A stretch of DNA of 64,000 nt from Aphrophora alni (GCA_963513935.1 OY740769.1:108045762-108109761), one strand, 5' to 3'. Positions 13,501 through 26,560 are shown, counted from the stretch's first letter. Notes: a model not told the origin generated them from the letters alone. Numbers and translations: made by a program.

Positions 13501-14519
13501 TGTTCTTTAAAATATTATTCTCTAATTTTAATTATATTGGGGGGGGGATTTGATTAATATTATATAAATGTTTGATTTAAGGGCGTATAAATACATACAG
13601 TTAAGTATAGATAAACAATCAATTGTTTCATTGCAAATTGTTCTTTTCTAAAACAGCTAATCAAGGTTATGTATTAACTTTTCTGTAAATGGTTAACTCA
13701 AAAAAACTGCTAAATTTAAAAAGGTTAAATAAATTACCGGTCTATCGAAATCGCTAAATCTCTTCATTTAAACATTACCATTCCTTTGGTTCCAAAAGCG
13801 TATTATTAGGGATTTTCTCCCCTATGAATGGTACAAAGATAAAGATAAATAGAATATACTTACTGTAATTATTACTTAATCAACAACTCATCTTGTACTT
13901 TAAATATAGTTTGCTGTTGATTTAAAATCGAATAATCTAGAAGTATATTCCCCGATACAGTTCAAAACAGAAAGAACAGGACACATGTGCCTTATATATA
14001 CCAAGACTGTCAAATCAAAAGTATATTCATACATTTGCTGGTTTGGAATGCAATATTACAAATACATGAGTTCCACGACTTTCCCTCTTTGTAAAGACGA
14101 TGTGAAAGAAAGTGAGAAACAGATTTAAATTATCTCAGTCTTTGTGCTTTGTGCGTACGTCTTTCTCAATGTGTTTTTATGCGTGTAGAATATTGAGTGA
14201 AGGATCAATATAATATTATAATTCACATATTTAATTAATATTATCATTTTATTTTTCATTTTCAAAGTTATGAATCAACGTATATATTATTCTACTCTAC
14301 CAGATAACGTTCATTTTATAAAAGTGAAGATATGCATTAATAATTTTATTTTAATACCTCAGTGAATCTTCTTTTATATAATTAAATCAATAAAGTTACT
14401 GTTGGTTATAAAGTTACTATTATAAATCAATAATTGGTTTATTACTACATAAGAATAACAAGGTAATATAATAAAATAGAAATAACATTTCGGTATCAAT
14501 ACATAAATTAGGTCCATTA
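10591..14519. other. AT-rich noncoding stretch
   Basis: No gene was recognised. A small direct repeat of AATCATGCTGAG occurs near 12079 and 12108. A segment with CTGTACGGTAATCATC near 10745 resembles one at about 35270. A G-run of nine lies near 13541. The frame at 11028-11240 has no supporting features. Confidence 0.55.
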
Positions 14520-14795
14520 CAGCGTATAAAGTCCTCTCCCAGTTAGTTTTCTACTCCTTCCTATTTCCGCCAAGTTTCTATTGCAATTTCTCTTGGATCA
14601 ACTTCCCACCGCTTCTTGTGTATTCTTGTATCCTTCTTTTTTAAAACCCAGCTGCCACTCCGTGACCTACTTGATCTACCTTTCAACGGTAAATCTTTTA
14701 ACACGTCCTGCCCACTATCATTTACTTAGTTTTTCTCTTTCAACGACATATTAGGATTGGTTCCTCTAACTCCCTGCATTCTTTAACTTTAAACT
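14520..14795. other. GC-richer pyrimidine-rich block, unidentified
   Basis: This stretch is clearly richer in C and T than its surroundings and directly precedes repeat copy B. It has no long frame. It may be the eroded remains of another dispersed element or an extension of copy B, but I could not align it convincingly with copies A or C. Confidence 0.35.
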
Positions 14796-14800
14796 AAATA

Positions 14801-15322
14801 AATCAGAGGTTCAGTGATCTAATTATTGGTTCTTTATTATTTAATAGTACTTCATTATTTCTCTTAGTTCTCTTATATACTAATTATAAATATTTTAATC
14901 TTCTTAATTATTCAGAATGACTCTAATTATTGTGACTCACAGATCCGATTCTACGTTATAGTTTATAATGACTTGACTCTGAAATAAATACAAGGTTTAT
15001 ACACGAACTTTGCTCACCCTGTTTACAATTCTTATGGATGCTCGTCCGAAATCTCAATTCTCTCAGGAAGCTCTTATTCGCCAAGTCCGTCTGGCTATCT
15101 TCAAGAATTCCTGCAACACCCTTGAGCAATATTGGCTCACTGACGCAGCTTCCTCCCACCCAATGGTTTATATATCATTGTAACATCAATTATGTCTGCC
15201 TTACTTGCAAGATAAGCAATTTCATCATTTTTCCTGGTCTGTCATAATAATTTTTGTTATACTGGCTTCTTAAAAAGACCTTAGACTATATTCCTAACTA
15301 CAACTACCCTAATTCCTAACAG
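14801..15322 (-). mobile_element. Dispersed repeat family, copy B (possible solo LTR)
   Basis: Shares AATCAGAGGTTCAG at its left edge with copy A, CAGAATGACTCTAA with copy C (CAGAATGATTCTAA), and TTTGCTCACC, GGCTATCTTC, TTACTTGCAAG, CTGGCTTCTTAA and TTCCTAACA with one or both relatives. Overlapping open frames on both strands at 14956-15159 and 15038-15247 encode nothing recognisable and are not kept in the relatives. Read on the minus strand it would start TGTTAGGAAT, consistent with an LTR 5' end. No target-site duplication was confirmed. It could instead be a non-autonomous element of another class. Confidence 0.6.
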
Positions 15323-18300
15323 ACACCATAAAGAAAGGTTTCTCTATAATACAAACATTTCGTTATCACTTCATCTTACCCCTAACAACTTTTTCTATAG
15401 TTTTCTGCGTAACTTGTAACCTTTTAATTTATCTTTTTGTTTATAATATAGTAAATACGTGTTGTCAATTAACAGGGATTAGAACAACATATCATTTTCG
15501 TCAATTTATATTTAATTGTTTATACGATTTATACTATCGACTGGAGGTATGTTCTATGTTAAATGAAACACAAACAATATATTTTATATAATTAAATAAT
15601 TTATTTTAAAAATACAACCTTAGAAAAAATTTATATGGGCTATGTTATGGAACAATAATTAAAAACACAATATTTAGTAACATTATACAATTTTATTGAG
15701 TCTTGTAGACTATGATTTCGCCAGTTACGATATTTACGAGGGGGGTAAACACATATTAACATTATTTTGAAAATAAACGTTTTTATACGACTTGACACGT
15801 CGTTAAAATCAATTGGGCGATACAGCCCAACCTGAATTGAAACATTTGAAGCAGATTATCATATTCGTTACTAATTTGTGGACTCGTACCCGTTGTTTTG
15901 GACTAGTATGGCGATATAAGATCATATAGATGATACACTAAATAAACACACACGCGCGCGCGCGCTCCCACCAGGTTGACATTGTTTTGTTTTTATTTCT
16001 AATCATTGCAACTTTAATCAGTTGCATATTATTACGAACACAATGTATAAATTGTTTAAAGAACTTAGTCTGTTATACACGTTATTAAATAACTGCCAAC
16101 AAATTATAATGTTTGTTTTTAGACCGCATTGCACAAATACTTTTGTATTAAATTGAAATTCTTGTGTTGTATGAAAGTTTGTGATGACAATATATTTGAA
16201 ATATTTTCAGAGTCTTTGTAAGAAAACAACTTACTCGAATATGTCTTTTCCAACTTTCATTTACTGTGCCCTTGACTTGGATGAAATCCCTGAGATAATA
16301 CACCGTCTATAAAGAAAGTGGAATTTTTCTTACTTTCAGACTTAAACTTTGGAATACATATTACATATTAATTTTATTATGTTTTTGTTATATTGTCATT
16401 TGGTTATTAAATCTTATAGATTGATATATAAATATTGTACACATTATTTTCAATATATGTACTGTTAAATATTATTGTAATATTTTATACAAAAGATTCA
16501 CAGTTATACGGTTTTGAAATACACTACTGACGTAAGACAGAAGCTTGAAATAACGACCGAATATCGGTCAGAAGACCATTTTAACACAACCCACTAACAC
16601 AGTTTGTAGAAGTAATTTCCTATTGTGTAACAAGTTGTACAACAATTACTGTCGCAAATATCTGTCGTTTCTGGAGTAAAACATCCTTTGTTCCTAATCT
16701 TATTTTAAATTAAAACTGTGTCGTTTAACTTGTCAAAGAAAATCATCCTTGGAAGTACGCGAAGGGTAAAATTAGGAAATAAGCAACATCTTTAACACCT
16801 TTAAATTAAGTAATTATACAACTTTATACGTTTTTTTAAATGTAAAAAAAATATAAATAATATAAAGAAATGTACACAAGCAGTAATAACAAAATCTGTA
16901 CATAGTTTTCAATACCATACGTAAAGAGCAAACATTTATCAAATTCATGAACGTATTAATTACTACATAACAAAAATGTATCTAACCATTGAAAAGCTGG
17001 AAGTGGAATGACCTCGGAAAGGATTGGGGTATAAAAACATACTTTTACAGCAATACTAATTTTTTCTGGAAAATTTACGAATATTTGTCCTTACATGTTA
17101 AAACTTATGTGTTTTGAATTAAACTATCAAAATTACGAAATTATATTCTATTATTTCTATATAATACACTATGTTCACAGAACACTGATGAAAAATTCTA
17201 CAACTTGAAAAAAGTTTTACTACAACGTTCATACATCCTAAAACACTAAATAACTTTTAAAATGTGTGTTAAGAAATTTTATACACTGTTAATTTTTTTT
17301 TTTAATATCAGTTCTGTTATATTTTTTAATTTGGGAAATTCACTTATTCTAGACCAGGAGTGGGAAGTGAAGTTAAGATTCAAAATTACGATAGCCAAGA
17401 GATTATACGAATCCATTTCTTTTCCTACCTCTACAATATAGTATCTTAAAACTCTTCACATACGATGTCTAGGCCTAACGGATTTCCTTATTGGGAATAT
17501 TTGAAATATACATCATCTGTTACGATACATGTTCATTACTAATTTATTTTATATAACCCATAATTCATTAGTTTTAATTACCCATAACTTTTGAATTATT
17601 CTTGTAATCAAGCTTACTTTTCATAATTTTGTAGCACTTTATCTTAATTTATTATTACTTTTTCTGTAGTTTATTGCTTTCGCTTTTTATTAATAAAAAA
17701 AAAGAAGAACTATTAAAGCCTCTTTTTACTAACTTCCCCATTTAATTGTTTTATTATTATTTATGATTTTAGTAATATTCCCTCTTCTTAAGAACTTCCC
17801 ATAGTTACCTTTTATTGATCTTCTTTATTTCACGCTGTTGTTTAAAGATGCATATTTTTTGTTTTATTGGCAGTTTTTAATTATATTTTATTATTTTTCC
17901 CCTTAATTAAACACTACTTAACCTGTTCCAATCAAAATATCTTTTTTTTTTTTTTTATAAAATTAATTTTGGTTAAGTACAGGTTTTCATATCAGATCTT
18001 GTTGAATGAGGACTACAACATCGCGTATGCATGCAAAGCCCTTTACACTTTACTTACTCTAGTCTCATACAATTATGTTTTTATATTAATTCTATCATTT
18101 TATTTTGATAAAATCTGACTTATAATAGAATTATATTTTGATTAACTAAAATAGAATTATGTTCTGATTATCTTTTTTGTAATTAGATAAAAACGAATTA
18201 AACATTGAAACTTTTCTTTAAAAAGTTTTACCTTTAAGAATATGAAATAGTTTTATAATTTTTAAATATACAAACCCATCCCTAATGGTAAAGGTTAGCT

Positions 18301-20332
18301 ATAATCTCCATAAATAACATCAAGCACATCCAAATTTGTTTAAATTACGATCATAATTTTGTTTTAATTTCGTCTTGATCTCTTCTTTCGAGTTTAACAC
18401 TTACCAAAGTCTCTGTGTTTGGATGTTCACTTTTAATTCACAATTGTATTATTTCTGTCAACACTTGTGAAATTTATTGTTGAAGTTTAAAACAAAAACT
18501 ATTATTGTTTAGCAGACTATGATTGATGAACAGGTACTACTGAACATCTGTGGTTTTGCCATGGCCTAGTTAGTTGTAATATCATTATAAGCAAATATAT
18601 TCGATATAACAATATGTTTTAATGAGACTGCAATTCAAACAACTAAAAACATGGGAATTTTTGAATATGCAATATTTTAAGAATAATTAATTTAAGAGAA
18701 TTGAGTGATTGATAATATACGATAGCAATTGTTTCAGTTGCTTTGGACATGAAGTTTCCATTAAAATGTAAATGCATTTATCTTGTATACTTAAGTCATT
18801 GTGTGCAAATTTCTCTTTGAATTAATCAATGCTTTTACAATATTAAATACAGTGATAATGTTGTATATGAATAATCTTCTGTTAAATTTTATCGTTTAAG
18901 TTTTATTTTCAAGCATAATAATATTGGCATTTCTGCGGTATTGGTATATTTTCAATTTAATGTTTTAATGTAATACGTTTAGTTTTCAGAAATTGAAATG
19001 AAACTTTGTGTTGCAAAAGTCCTAGCCTTCCTATTTTTCTCTATAGTTTTAGTTAAAAAATCAATCTTTGGAAAACTTAAAACAAAGTTAAATGTAAGTG
19101 AGAAAAAAAGCATCGTAAATAAAACAATTACTTCATTTGTGCGAATTTAAAATGGTAGCTATTCAAACTTTAAAATAGTTTCTTATGAGACCCATAGCAA
19201 TTTTTAACAATCAATTTTGTGATTTAACGTTATTATGTGATTTATATTTACTTATTCGTTAAATCAAGTTAAGCCATTATTTATTAACAAAAAGGAAAAT
19301 TTAAAAAAGACGATACAGTAAGATTCCATTACACAATGTGTTGCTGTGATCAGTTCATCACTTGGAAGAGATTAATGAAGGACACATTTATGACCTTCTT
19401 TTGATCTATGTGTAAAAAAAAAATATTACATTTTAAACCATTTTAACGATTTACTAAAATTTGTACGATAACGAATTATAAACATTTGATTTTGTTATGG
19501 ACTTTTCTTTTTCCTTATTACATTTTTATTGTAAAATCATAATAGTTTGATGTATCATATGTTACTTAATCATTATCCCACGATTCTTAAATTAATTTTA
19601 ATGTAAATTTTATCTTATATTAAGCAACATGTAACTTACGAAATGGCCTAAATTTACTCAAAAAGTAGGACATCATCAGGTTAATGTGAACAACGTAATT
19701 CCATGAGAATTCTCATTAGAATTACTTGTTCTCTGGAATAACTTCCCATTTGGTTCGACAAGTTTCTAAGCTTGAGTTTTGACAATTGAATCATCTAACA
19801 TCCATGTTCACCGGAATTCAATCAAGTTTATAACATATGAACTTTGTCTCTAAATGTACTTTGTGGTAGTAACATTTGATATAATTTTAATGAAACGTAT
19901 TAATTTATTGTTTATGAAAGATATTGATATTTCAGAATAAATATATGTTTTATTTTTGAAGCCTTATTTCAAACTTTTTTCCAAGAATAATTTTCCGATA
20001 TTTTTGCAAAGATATACGAAAATGATTATTCGGTCGCCTGAAGATTGTTTTCCGAATAAGGTACAAACCCTTGAATCAGTTTTAATGGAGCTTTCATAAC
20101 TAAAATCATTTAATAGTATAAATGTGTATTTCGAAGAGTTGGGCAAAAAAATAATTATTTTAATATTTTTTTGTTCTACTAGTTTCATTGAAGCTATCTG
20201 ATTTTGTATACTTTTTATATGTAGTATATGTATAATATGTGAAAACAGCTTAATATTTAAAGGATTTCTTTGAAAAGAAAATTGTTCACCTTCTCATTTT
20301 AAAACTTATACACTTAGCTATCTACAGGGTGA
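15323..20332. other. AT-rich noncoding stretch
   Basis: No gene or element is recognisable apart from the CA/CG tract listed separately. A T-rich zone at about 17510-17960 includes a long T-run that generates a meaningless 83-codon frame (17867-18118). The 74-codon minus frame at 19964-20188 lacks any family signature. Confidence 0.55.
15945..15965. repeat. Compound (CA)n(CG)n microsatellite
   Basis: A short CACACA tract runs directly into five to six CG dinucleotides. Alternating purine-pyrimidine GC sequence of this kind is a classic Z-DNA-forming tract and is conspicuous in such an AT-rich setting. Confidence 0.85.
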
Positions 20333-21690
20333 TACAGAAGTTTATAGGATACACAGTGTTCAAAAAATTAACCAAACCAGATCTTTTTTCAAATTTTAGA
20401 ATAATGTTATTATTATTTTTACATATTCTAATAGGTTATTTAAGATACTTAAAAGGATTTTTAAATTTATTAGCAACCTAGATATATGGTGTTTCAAAAT
20501 TCTCAGTTTTGTAAACACAATATTAGATGAATTACTTGCTTATTGTTATGTAAAGTACGCCAAAAATTATATTAGAACCGAATGCTACTTCAGTTTAATT
20601 TTTATTATACAATAATATAAGTTTTAAAGAATTTCGATAACCAAACTAACATATCAATAAAAAGTCTTGGACATAAGTTAATAAACGTAAAGAGTAAACA
20701 TAATATTCCATGTACAGGTTGATCTAATATTGAAGATTTTTCCTACTTCAGAGTCTTACAATAATTGTTTAAAATGATTTCCTTGGGTAGTTTGGCAGTG
20801 TAATAATATCGTATAAGCCATCATTACGTTCCCTATAACTTCAGGAGTAATGAGACCAGCTACTCTAATTATCCGATTTGTCAATTCGTTTATGTCACTA
20901 GGTCAGTCTGATAAATCTGTTGCGTTAAAAACACCAGAATAAAAAAAGTAGTGACAGATCCGATGACAATTGTCTCCCTGTGACCTATAACATCTTTGCG
21001 GAAATGTTTTGCCTAAGATTTTCCGTACTTTATGTGGTGCTTTGTTTTGTTAAAAACACAATGTGTTGGAAATTAGTCCAACAACATTTTTGGTATTGTC
21101 ATGTCAACTCAGAAGTTTTAATAGAAATCGCCTATTAATTTTCCATGTATTATAAAGGGTCCAATAATTTAGTACCAACAATCCCTGCTAAACTTTCTAC
21201 GGATGCTGGTTGACAGCCTCAATCATCCACCTGATATTTACATCGGACTAGTATCAACTGTTATGCCTATTAATGTGTCCATTTATCAATAACGTCGCTT
21301 CATCTGTAAATACCACAGAGTTAACAAAGCTTAGATCTGCAATTAACTTTTCAATCGTGATGTCTCAGTACTGAACACGACGGTCAAAATCATCTTCTGA
21401 CAATTTATGAACTAAGTATTTTGAATGGAGAATATTTATTTTCTTTAAGAATTTTATAAATAGAGAAACTGCTGAAGTCATGTTCAGCGACATTTTTTTC
21501 CACTGATGTATGGGGATTCTCAAGGAATGACTGTAACATGTTCAAAGCACATTGTAGCGGATTTTCGCTTACCAGAGCGACCCCGAGCGTTTGTACTTTC
21601 GGTTTCTTGAAAACAGTGCAATATTTTGTAAACAGATTCTCGATCGCCATATCCTTGCATCATGAGTAAAGTAGTCCTCTCAGTTTAATT
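20333..21690 (-). mobile_element. Decayed DNA transposon with DUF4817-type transposase
   Basis: The block holds a broken transposase on the minus strand (20740-21690). Its 3' side continues to a terminal-repeat-like TACAGGGTGATACAGAAG at 20333, with a related TACAGGTTGATC at about 20712. CAGGGTG-type termini are usual for this transposon group in arthropods. The matching inverted terminus expected beyond 21690 was not found, so the 5' end appears lost or eroded. It is probably non-mobile. Confidence 0.6.
20740..21690 (-). pseudogene. DUF4817/Tc1-mariner-superfamily transposase relic
   Basis: Read on the minus strand, the fragments follow the order of arthropod transposases with an N-terminal helix-turn-helix (DUF4817-like) and a DDE nuclease. 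An YGDRESVYKIL-like start (about 21655) leads to GRSGKR, then ENPHTSVEKNV, a characteristic linker before the second helix-turn-helix (about 21520), and the catalytic-region signature FTDEA followed by NGHINRHN (about 21310-21255). The C-terminal INELTNRI and GNHFKQLL match the family end (about 20890-20765). The frames are interrupted by several stops and frameshifts; the longest intact piece is 81 codons at 21405-21650. The family normally encodes about 350 residues, so nearly the whole length is represented but inactive. Family assignment rests on motif recognition, not on a search. Confidence 0.8.
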
Positions 21691-24029
21691 TAACTCTATT
21701 GCTTATCAGACTGTAAATAACACTAATTTGTCTTCCTGTAGCCTACAGAATTAAGATTTACTCATTAACATGGTTTATAAATAGACACTAAACTATTTTA
21801 AAAAACGTATGCAGACCTACAAGTCTCAAACAAAAACCAAGATGTTTTTTTCATTTTAACCAAAGTCCAAACCTTGATAATGAGTTTGGAAATTTCACTG
21901 CACTAGTTTCTGGGGATTTCAGACCTTACTTTTGATCAAAACAAAAGTTGTCTTTTTTTCTTTTCTTTTTTATTAGAAGAACTATATTAATGTTTGAGTG
22001 ATCACTAGCAAAGTGTCATAATTTTACTGAATAATGTAAAGTTAGTATTCTAATAACAACTAAATGTACGTAACTTTTTTGTATAAATGTTATATATAGC
22101 TTTTAAAATGGATATTTTTTGCAACATCTGTACATAGAATATTATTTTCGCACCTTAATTTTATTAATTTAGGTTCTGTACTTTCAATTTATATCTTAAT
22201 TAGGTTACCAAAATTCATTTAACTTATATTAATAATTAATTTTACGTTAATTGTATAATAAAGGTAAACTAATGTTTGGTTCTCATAATTTAGTTAACTT
22301 GTGTAGTTAAGAAATATGTAGGCTTACTTTTCTACTGTATGTAAGCTTACTGGTTAATAGCTTTAAAATGAGCGGCCGCGCATCTTTCTATCTAAAGCCG
22401 TTTCCATGTTTTTTATCCAACATATATTCTATTATTTGATAATCTAGCTGTATACTACTCAAGTTATAAATAGAATAATGTTGGTTTAAATAGAAGGTAT
22501 AAATGTTTAAATCAACATCATAAGTTAAATTTCGCATTGATAATATAAGTTATAAATTTAATAACAATGAACTAAATTCAATAATGTAAAAATGGTTTAT
22601 TTCTTACATAATTTCAACCATTATGATTCCAAATGTTTTCTGTAAATTTCAAATAAATATAATTTTCATAGATACTTTGGGAAATCTAGGTTTTTTAATA
22701 TTTTATATAGAAAGGGAGAAGGAAATTCTGAAATTGAATTAGTCATTAATTTTTTACTCATTTATTCGAAAGTATGAAATTTAAAATAATGGCAATTAAT
22801 AACTTCAACTTTTTTTAAATAAGTATATACTTTCTTGAAACTTGATTATAGGGACACTGAACGCAAACTCTTCAATTTTTTTCATCAAAACCCCAACACT
22901 TAATTCAAAAATCATGGCAATTAAATAATCATGGCCTATATTATTAGCTCCAGAATTCTTAAATTACCCTCTTGATTTGTTAAATTTAAACACTATATAG
23001 TTACTCTACAAATTTGGTGAAATAATGTCTCCAAATTCTACTTACTCAGTAGTTTTACAGTAAGTATGGTAATTGCAAAACGAAACTTGACTGATTTTCA
23101 ATATTTTATGACATTGTCACAATTCGGACAAAATGTATTTTGATATGTCGGACTGAACGTAACCACTATTATGAATACGTAGCGTAACGAGTGGAGATTG
23201 TTTCAAATATTCTCAGTAACGAAATTCGTCATTCAAGTCGTCAATAAGTGCTTTGCGAGTGATCGGGGTCTTGCATCAAACATTCAAAATATTCGTTCAA
23301 TACAAGTTGTTTAATGTAGTTTTGAAAGTTATAAAAATCCCATGATTTTAAATAAAAAGCATTTCGATACAAATTATTCTTTTATATTGGTTTTCTTTTA
23401 TGAGAATTAGTTAATAAGATTCATATGGCCTGGATACTTTCCGAAAGTTTCCCCCAATTAACAAGGAAGATAAATAAAAATATTGTTTAATGTAGAAATT
23501 TAAAAAATGGAGTAAATTATACATTCTTTTTTCTGGTGACTTCTGTTATAGACACTAACCTGAGCATTAAAAACAATTATTTCTAACAGACTTATTTTTT
23601 CCGTTTACTCTGATATTTATAAACATAATTTCCAGTTAGTATTCCTTTGTAAAAGTATGGATCTGACAGACACAATAAGGAAATATATAACTCAATTACG
23701 TCATTGTCGCCATGTTTAGATATATGTCAGTTGCCATATGTTGCAACAATTCTATTCATTCCAATGACCGAGTGACATTTCAGGGAACAAGTCTGTTAAT
23801 ATTATATATTTAATTTAAGGACTAAAGAACTCGCAATAAGTCTCATTCTGTATTGAAAACTATTCAACCGTTACATGAAAATATCAGACATTTTAGATGG
23901 AAATTATTATATAAAATTGAAATAACTTCCAAATTGTAAAGATTTGTCGTTCAATTCAACATTTGTCTTGCCATCGCCAATTTTAAACTGCGTGATGAGT
24001 AGTAATATATATAGTACTCTCACAGAATA
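21691..24029. other. AT-rich noncoding stretch
   Basis: No gene was recognised. A single GCGGCCGC octamer at about 22372 stands out only because such GC words are rare here. The zone 23100-23320 is slightly GC-richer without an open frame. Confidence 0.55.
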
Positions 24030-24520
24030 TCTTTTATACAATTTCTTTTAAATACAATTCACTTTCAATAATACAATTTATGTCTTAGTGTTTCAAACAA
24101 ACATATCGATTATCACTATCAAATCATAAACTCAGAATGATTCTAACTACTGTGCTTTAGACTCTGACTCTATGTTATCTTAGTCTATGACAATTACAAG
24201 TTCCTTTTACACATAAAGTTTGCTCACCTTTGCAAGGTCTTCGTACGATTCACTGGTCTGGTCTGAAATCCTCGGAGGTTCTCTCACGCCAAGATTGCCT
24301 TGGCTATCTTCTAGATCCCTGCAGTCGGTCCCTTCCTCAATGATTGACCTGGTTTCTTTCCACCCAAGAGTTTATATACACCTTATGACTCGTGGCGTCC
24401 AGCATACTTACAAGACAAGCTATTTGTTTCAGTTTTATAGCTTTGACAACAATAATTGTTTATCATTCTGACTTCTCAAAGGAACTTTATACTATTATTA
24501 TATGTTCTTGATTCCTAACA
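24030..24520 (-). mobile_element. Dispersed repeat family, copy C, inserted beside Helitron relic
   Basis: Shares CAGAATGATTCTAA, TTTGCTCACC, TTGGCTATCTTC, CTTACAAGACAAGC-like, CTGACTTCTCAAAGGAACTT and a right-edge TTCCTAACA with copies A and B. The left limit is approximate. The right edge lies about 10 bp from the start of readable Helitron helicase sequence, suggesting this copy landed in, or truncated, that Helitron. The 83-codon frame at 24220-24471 is not conserved in relatives and is not regarded as a gene. Confidence 0.6.
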
Positions 24521-24529
24521 CAAGTCATC

Positions 24530-25003
24530 CTACATGTGACCTAAAATCCAAGTACTGTCCTTGCGAGTCAATATGAGTGTCTATCTCAAAATCGCTTTGA
24601 AGCTAAAAGAGTTTTCAAAATTACTTCTAGAAATTGGCGATGGAAGGTTAAAAGGAGAAGTCTACATCGCCGAAAATCTCTTTGAAGTTGTTAAAAAGAT
24701 TAATACTATAAGTCACAAGATTTACCCTGATTTGAACTATTACCATATTAAAGATTTGAATTGGCTTAAAAAATGAGCTATTTTCACACCTAAGAACATC
24801 ACTGCAGCCAGTATTAATTATTCGTTTTTAGACAAACTTCCTACTGATATGGAGAGATACCAGTATGTGACATACTGTGTTGGAGACAGAGGACGTCTGT
24901 TACTCTATTACTCTATGAAGTTCCAACACAATTTACATCCTCCAGGGATTGCACCTCACGATCTCTGTCTGAAAGTTGAAGCAAACCAACCTTGTAATTA
25001 AGA
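24530..25003 (+). pseudogene. Helitron helicase (Pif1-like) C-terminal relic
   Basis: The translation follows the Helitron Rep-helicase in its helicase part: a VLSLRVNMSVYL segment, FSKLLLEIGDG (about 24615-24645), a short insertion, IAENLFEVVKKI and a DLNWLKK segment. A stop near 24774 follows. Past it come an FTPKNIT-like piece, DKLPTDMERYQ (about 24825-24860), then frameshifted PPGIAPHDLCLKV (about 24945-24990). These correspond to the conserved Helitron blocks around 'NMR', 'IGDG', 'LP' and 'NPPGLPPHxLxLKVG'. Only about 150 of roughly 1400 expected residues remain; the Rep nuclease domain and Helitron termini are absent. It is a dead fragment, flanked at once by repeat copy C and followed about 270 bp later by a retrotransposon relic. 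Confidence 0.85.
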
Positions 25004-25274
25004 ATGACTTCTTTGTTTTATTTAAATTTATATGAATTAAAAACTTGTATACTGTTACAATACAGCAAAATTATATTCTATAAACTCAAAAAAAAACTCT
25101 TTATAACTTGTTTAAAAAGTATTTAATAATTCAATATAAGGCAAAGTATTATATTAATACTAGGATGGAAAATAAGCTCAACAACATTATAGATGGTAAT
25201 TATGTAAACGCAACATCATTAGTAACTTAAATACTCGTAGTTAAAAAGTTTAGATTTATTGTCTATACGTATTT

Positions 25275-25450
25275 AAACTGAGTAAAACAGGGCTGTCTTC
25301 TCTCGCCGCTTTTATTCTCATTGTTTATGAACGATTTGGATGAGGAGTTGGGTGGGGGGTAGTTGTTGGTAAGTCAAAAACCAAAATCTGAATAAAAGTT
25401 TATGCTAATAGAAGCAGATCTCTTTAGTAATAAGAAAGCAATAAATTATA
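25275..25450 (+). pseudogene. Non-LTR retrotransposon reverse transcriptase fragment
   Basis: The translation around 25285-25350 gives QGCLLSPLLFSLFMNDLDEEL, the conserved palm motif (QG..LSP.LF..Y/F.NDL) of non-LTR reverse transcriptases. A degenerate stretch resembling the YADD box (FMLM/VYAN in neighbouring frames) follows at about 25400-25425, with indels and stops. Only about 50 residues are visible, so the clade cannot be fixed; it need not be the same element as the R1-like fragment at 48620. Confidence 0.8.
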
Positions 25451-26034
25451 ATATTAATATTATTCCAGTAAAATAGCGAATCCTGATTATATTTAATCAA
25501 TGTCATATTTGACAGGAATACGAAGATTGATTTAACCAGCGCTACTTAGGTTTTTGAGAAATGCCATTTTTACATTTACTAATTACAGTCGTCTTCTAAC
25601 CATTGCATTTTTTATAATAGCAATAACACAATACTTCTGTTTTTTTTATCCACGTATTTATTTGCCTCGTATTTATTTGTGTTAAACAAACGCTGATACA
25701 CCCCGAAGATGACTACTCAAGATACTTCCTATTGTGTAATATCTGTTGGATAAATAGTTCTGGAGTTTTCTAATAAGATTGTTCATAGGTCAGTTACAAA
25801 AAAAAAACTCACCAACTAAATTACATGTATGAATCTCGGAAAGATAATAGAGAAAATAATGTGTGTACACTTATAACACTTTAATAAAAAAACACACCAT
25901 AAGTATTAATTTCTTTATCGTCTGTGCTTTATACGAGTGTCCTTATCACAAATAGTTTGTTTAATAGTACGAATTTTAACTAATGATTTACCGATATCTG
26001 GTACACACGTTTAACACTTACAGATCCACCGTTA
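25451..26034. other. AT-rich noncoding stretch
   Basis: No gene is visible. CCCGAAGATGACTAC near 25695 resembles half of the hammerhead-like motif found in the two foldbacks, but the GAAAC partner is missing. Confidence 0.5.
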
Positions 26035-26560
26035 ATTGATGAAGCTAACGCCGAGAATTGATAAAAACTAGATCTGTTTAGTCATATAAATTCACTTTAC
26101 ATTTAATGGAACTAGAATTTCTCAATTAACAGATTAAGGCGTACTAATAGATAGGAACTAGAGATGTGAGTTGATGAAGAAATAATTTGTAAATTGATTG
26201 GAAGTAGAGGTTTCAATTTATATAAAATCAGTTGACAATTTATTGAGATAATATTGTAATTTTATTTGATGTATAACTGGAATTTGAGAGATTTATAAAA
26301 TTTTATCAAAGTGGCTATTGATAAAGCTGAAGTGTCAATATAATAGCTTTTTGTAACTGTTTTAGAACAGAATTAAGAGAATATTTGATTGGGGAATCTA
26401 ATCAATTGTCGGTAATAGAACTAGAGTTATCAATTGGTAATGCTAGTTAATGGGTTTTTAATTGACAAAGTTACAGTAAAATACTGAGAGACATAGTTTC
26501 TAATTAATAAAACTAAAATCGCCGGAAGGTACAAAACCAATATCAATTTCTAGAACAAAA
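26035..26560. repeat. Decayed repeat region with recurring AACTAGA...CAATT words
   Basis: Variants of GGAACTAGA followed within about 10 bases by TCAATT or GATTTA recur near 26065, 26112, 26156, 26201, 26280 and 26418. Spacing is irregular (about 44-140 bp). This could be a heavily eroded tandem array, or simply biased composition. Confidence is low. Confidence 0.3.

Noticed and set aside
19636..19682. CGAAATGGCC...GGACATCATCAGG, reminiscent of a hammerhead-like motif
   Set aside because: The two half-motifs lie on opposite strands, so the core is not assembled.
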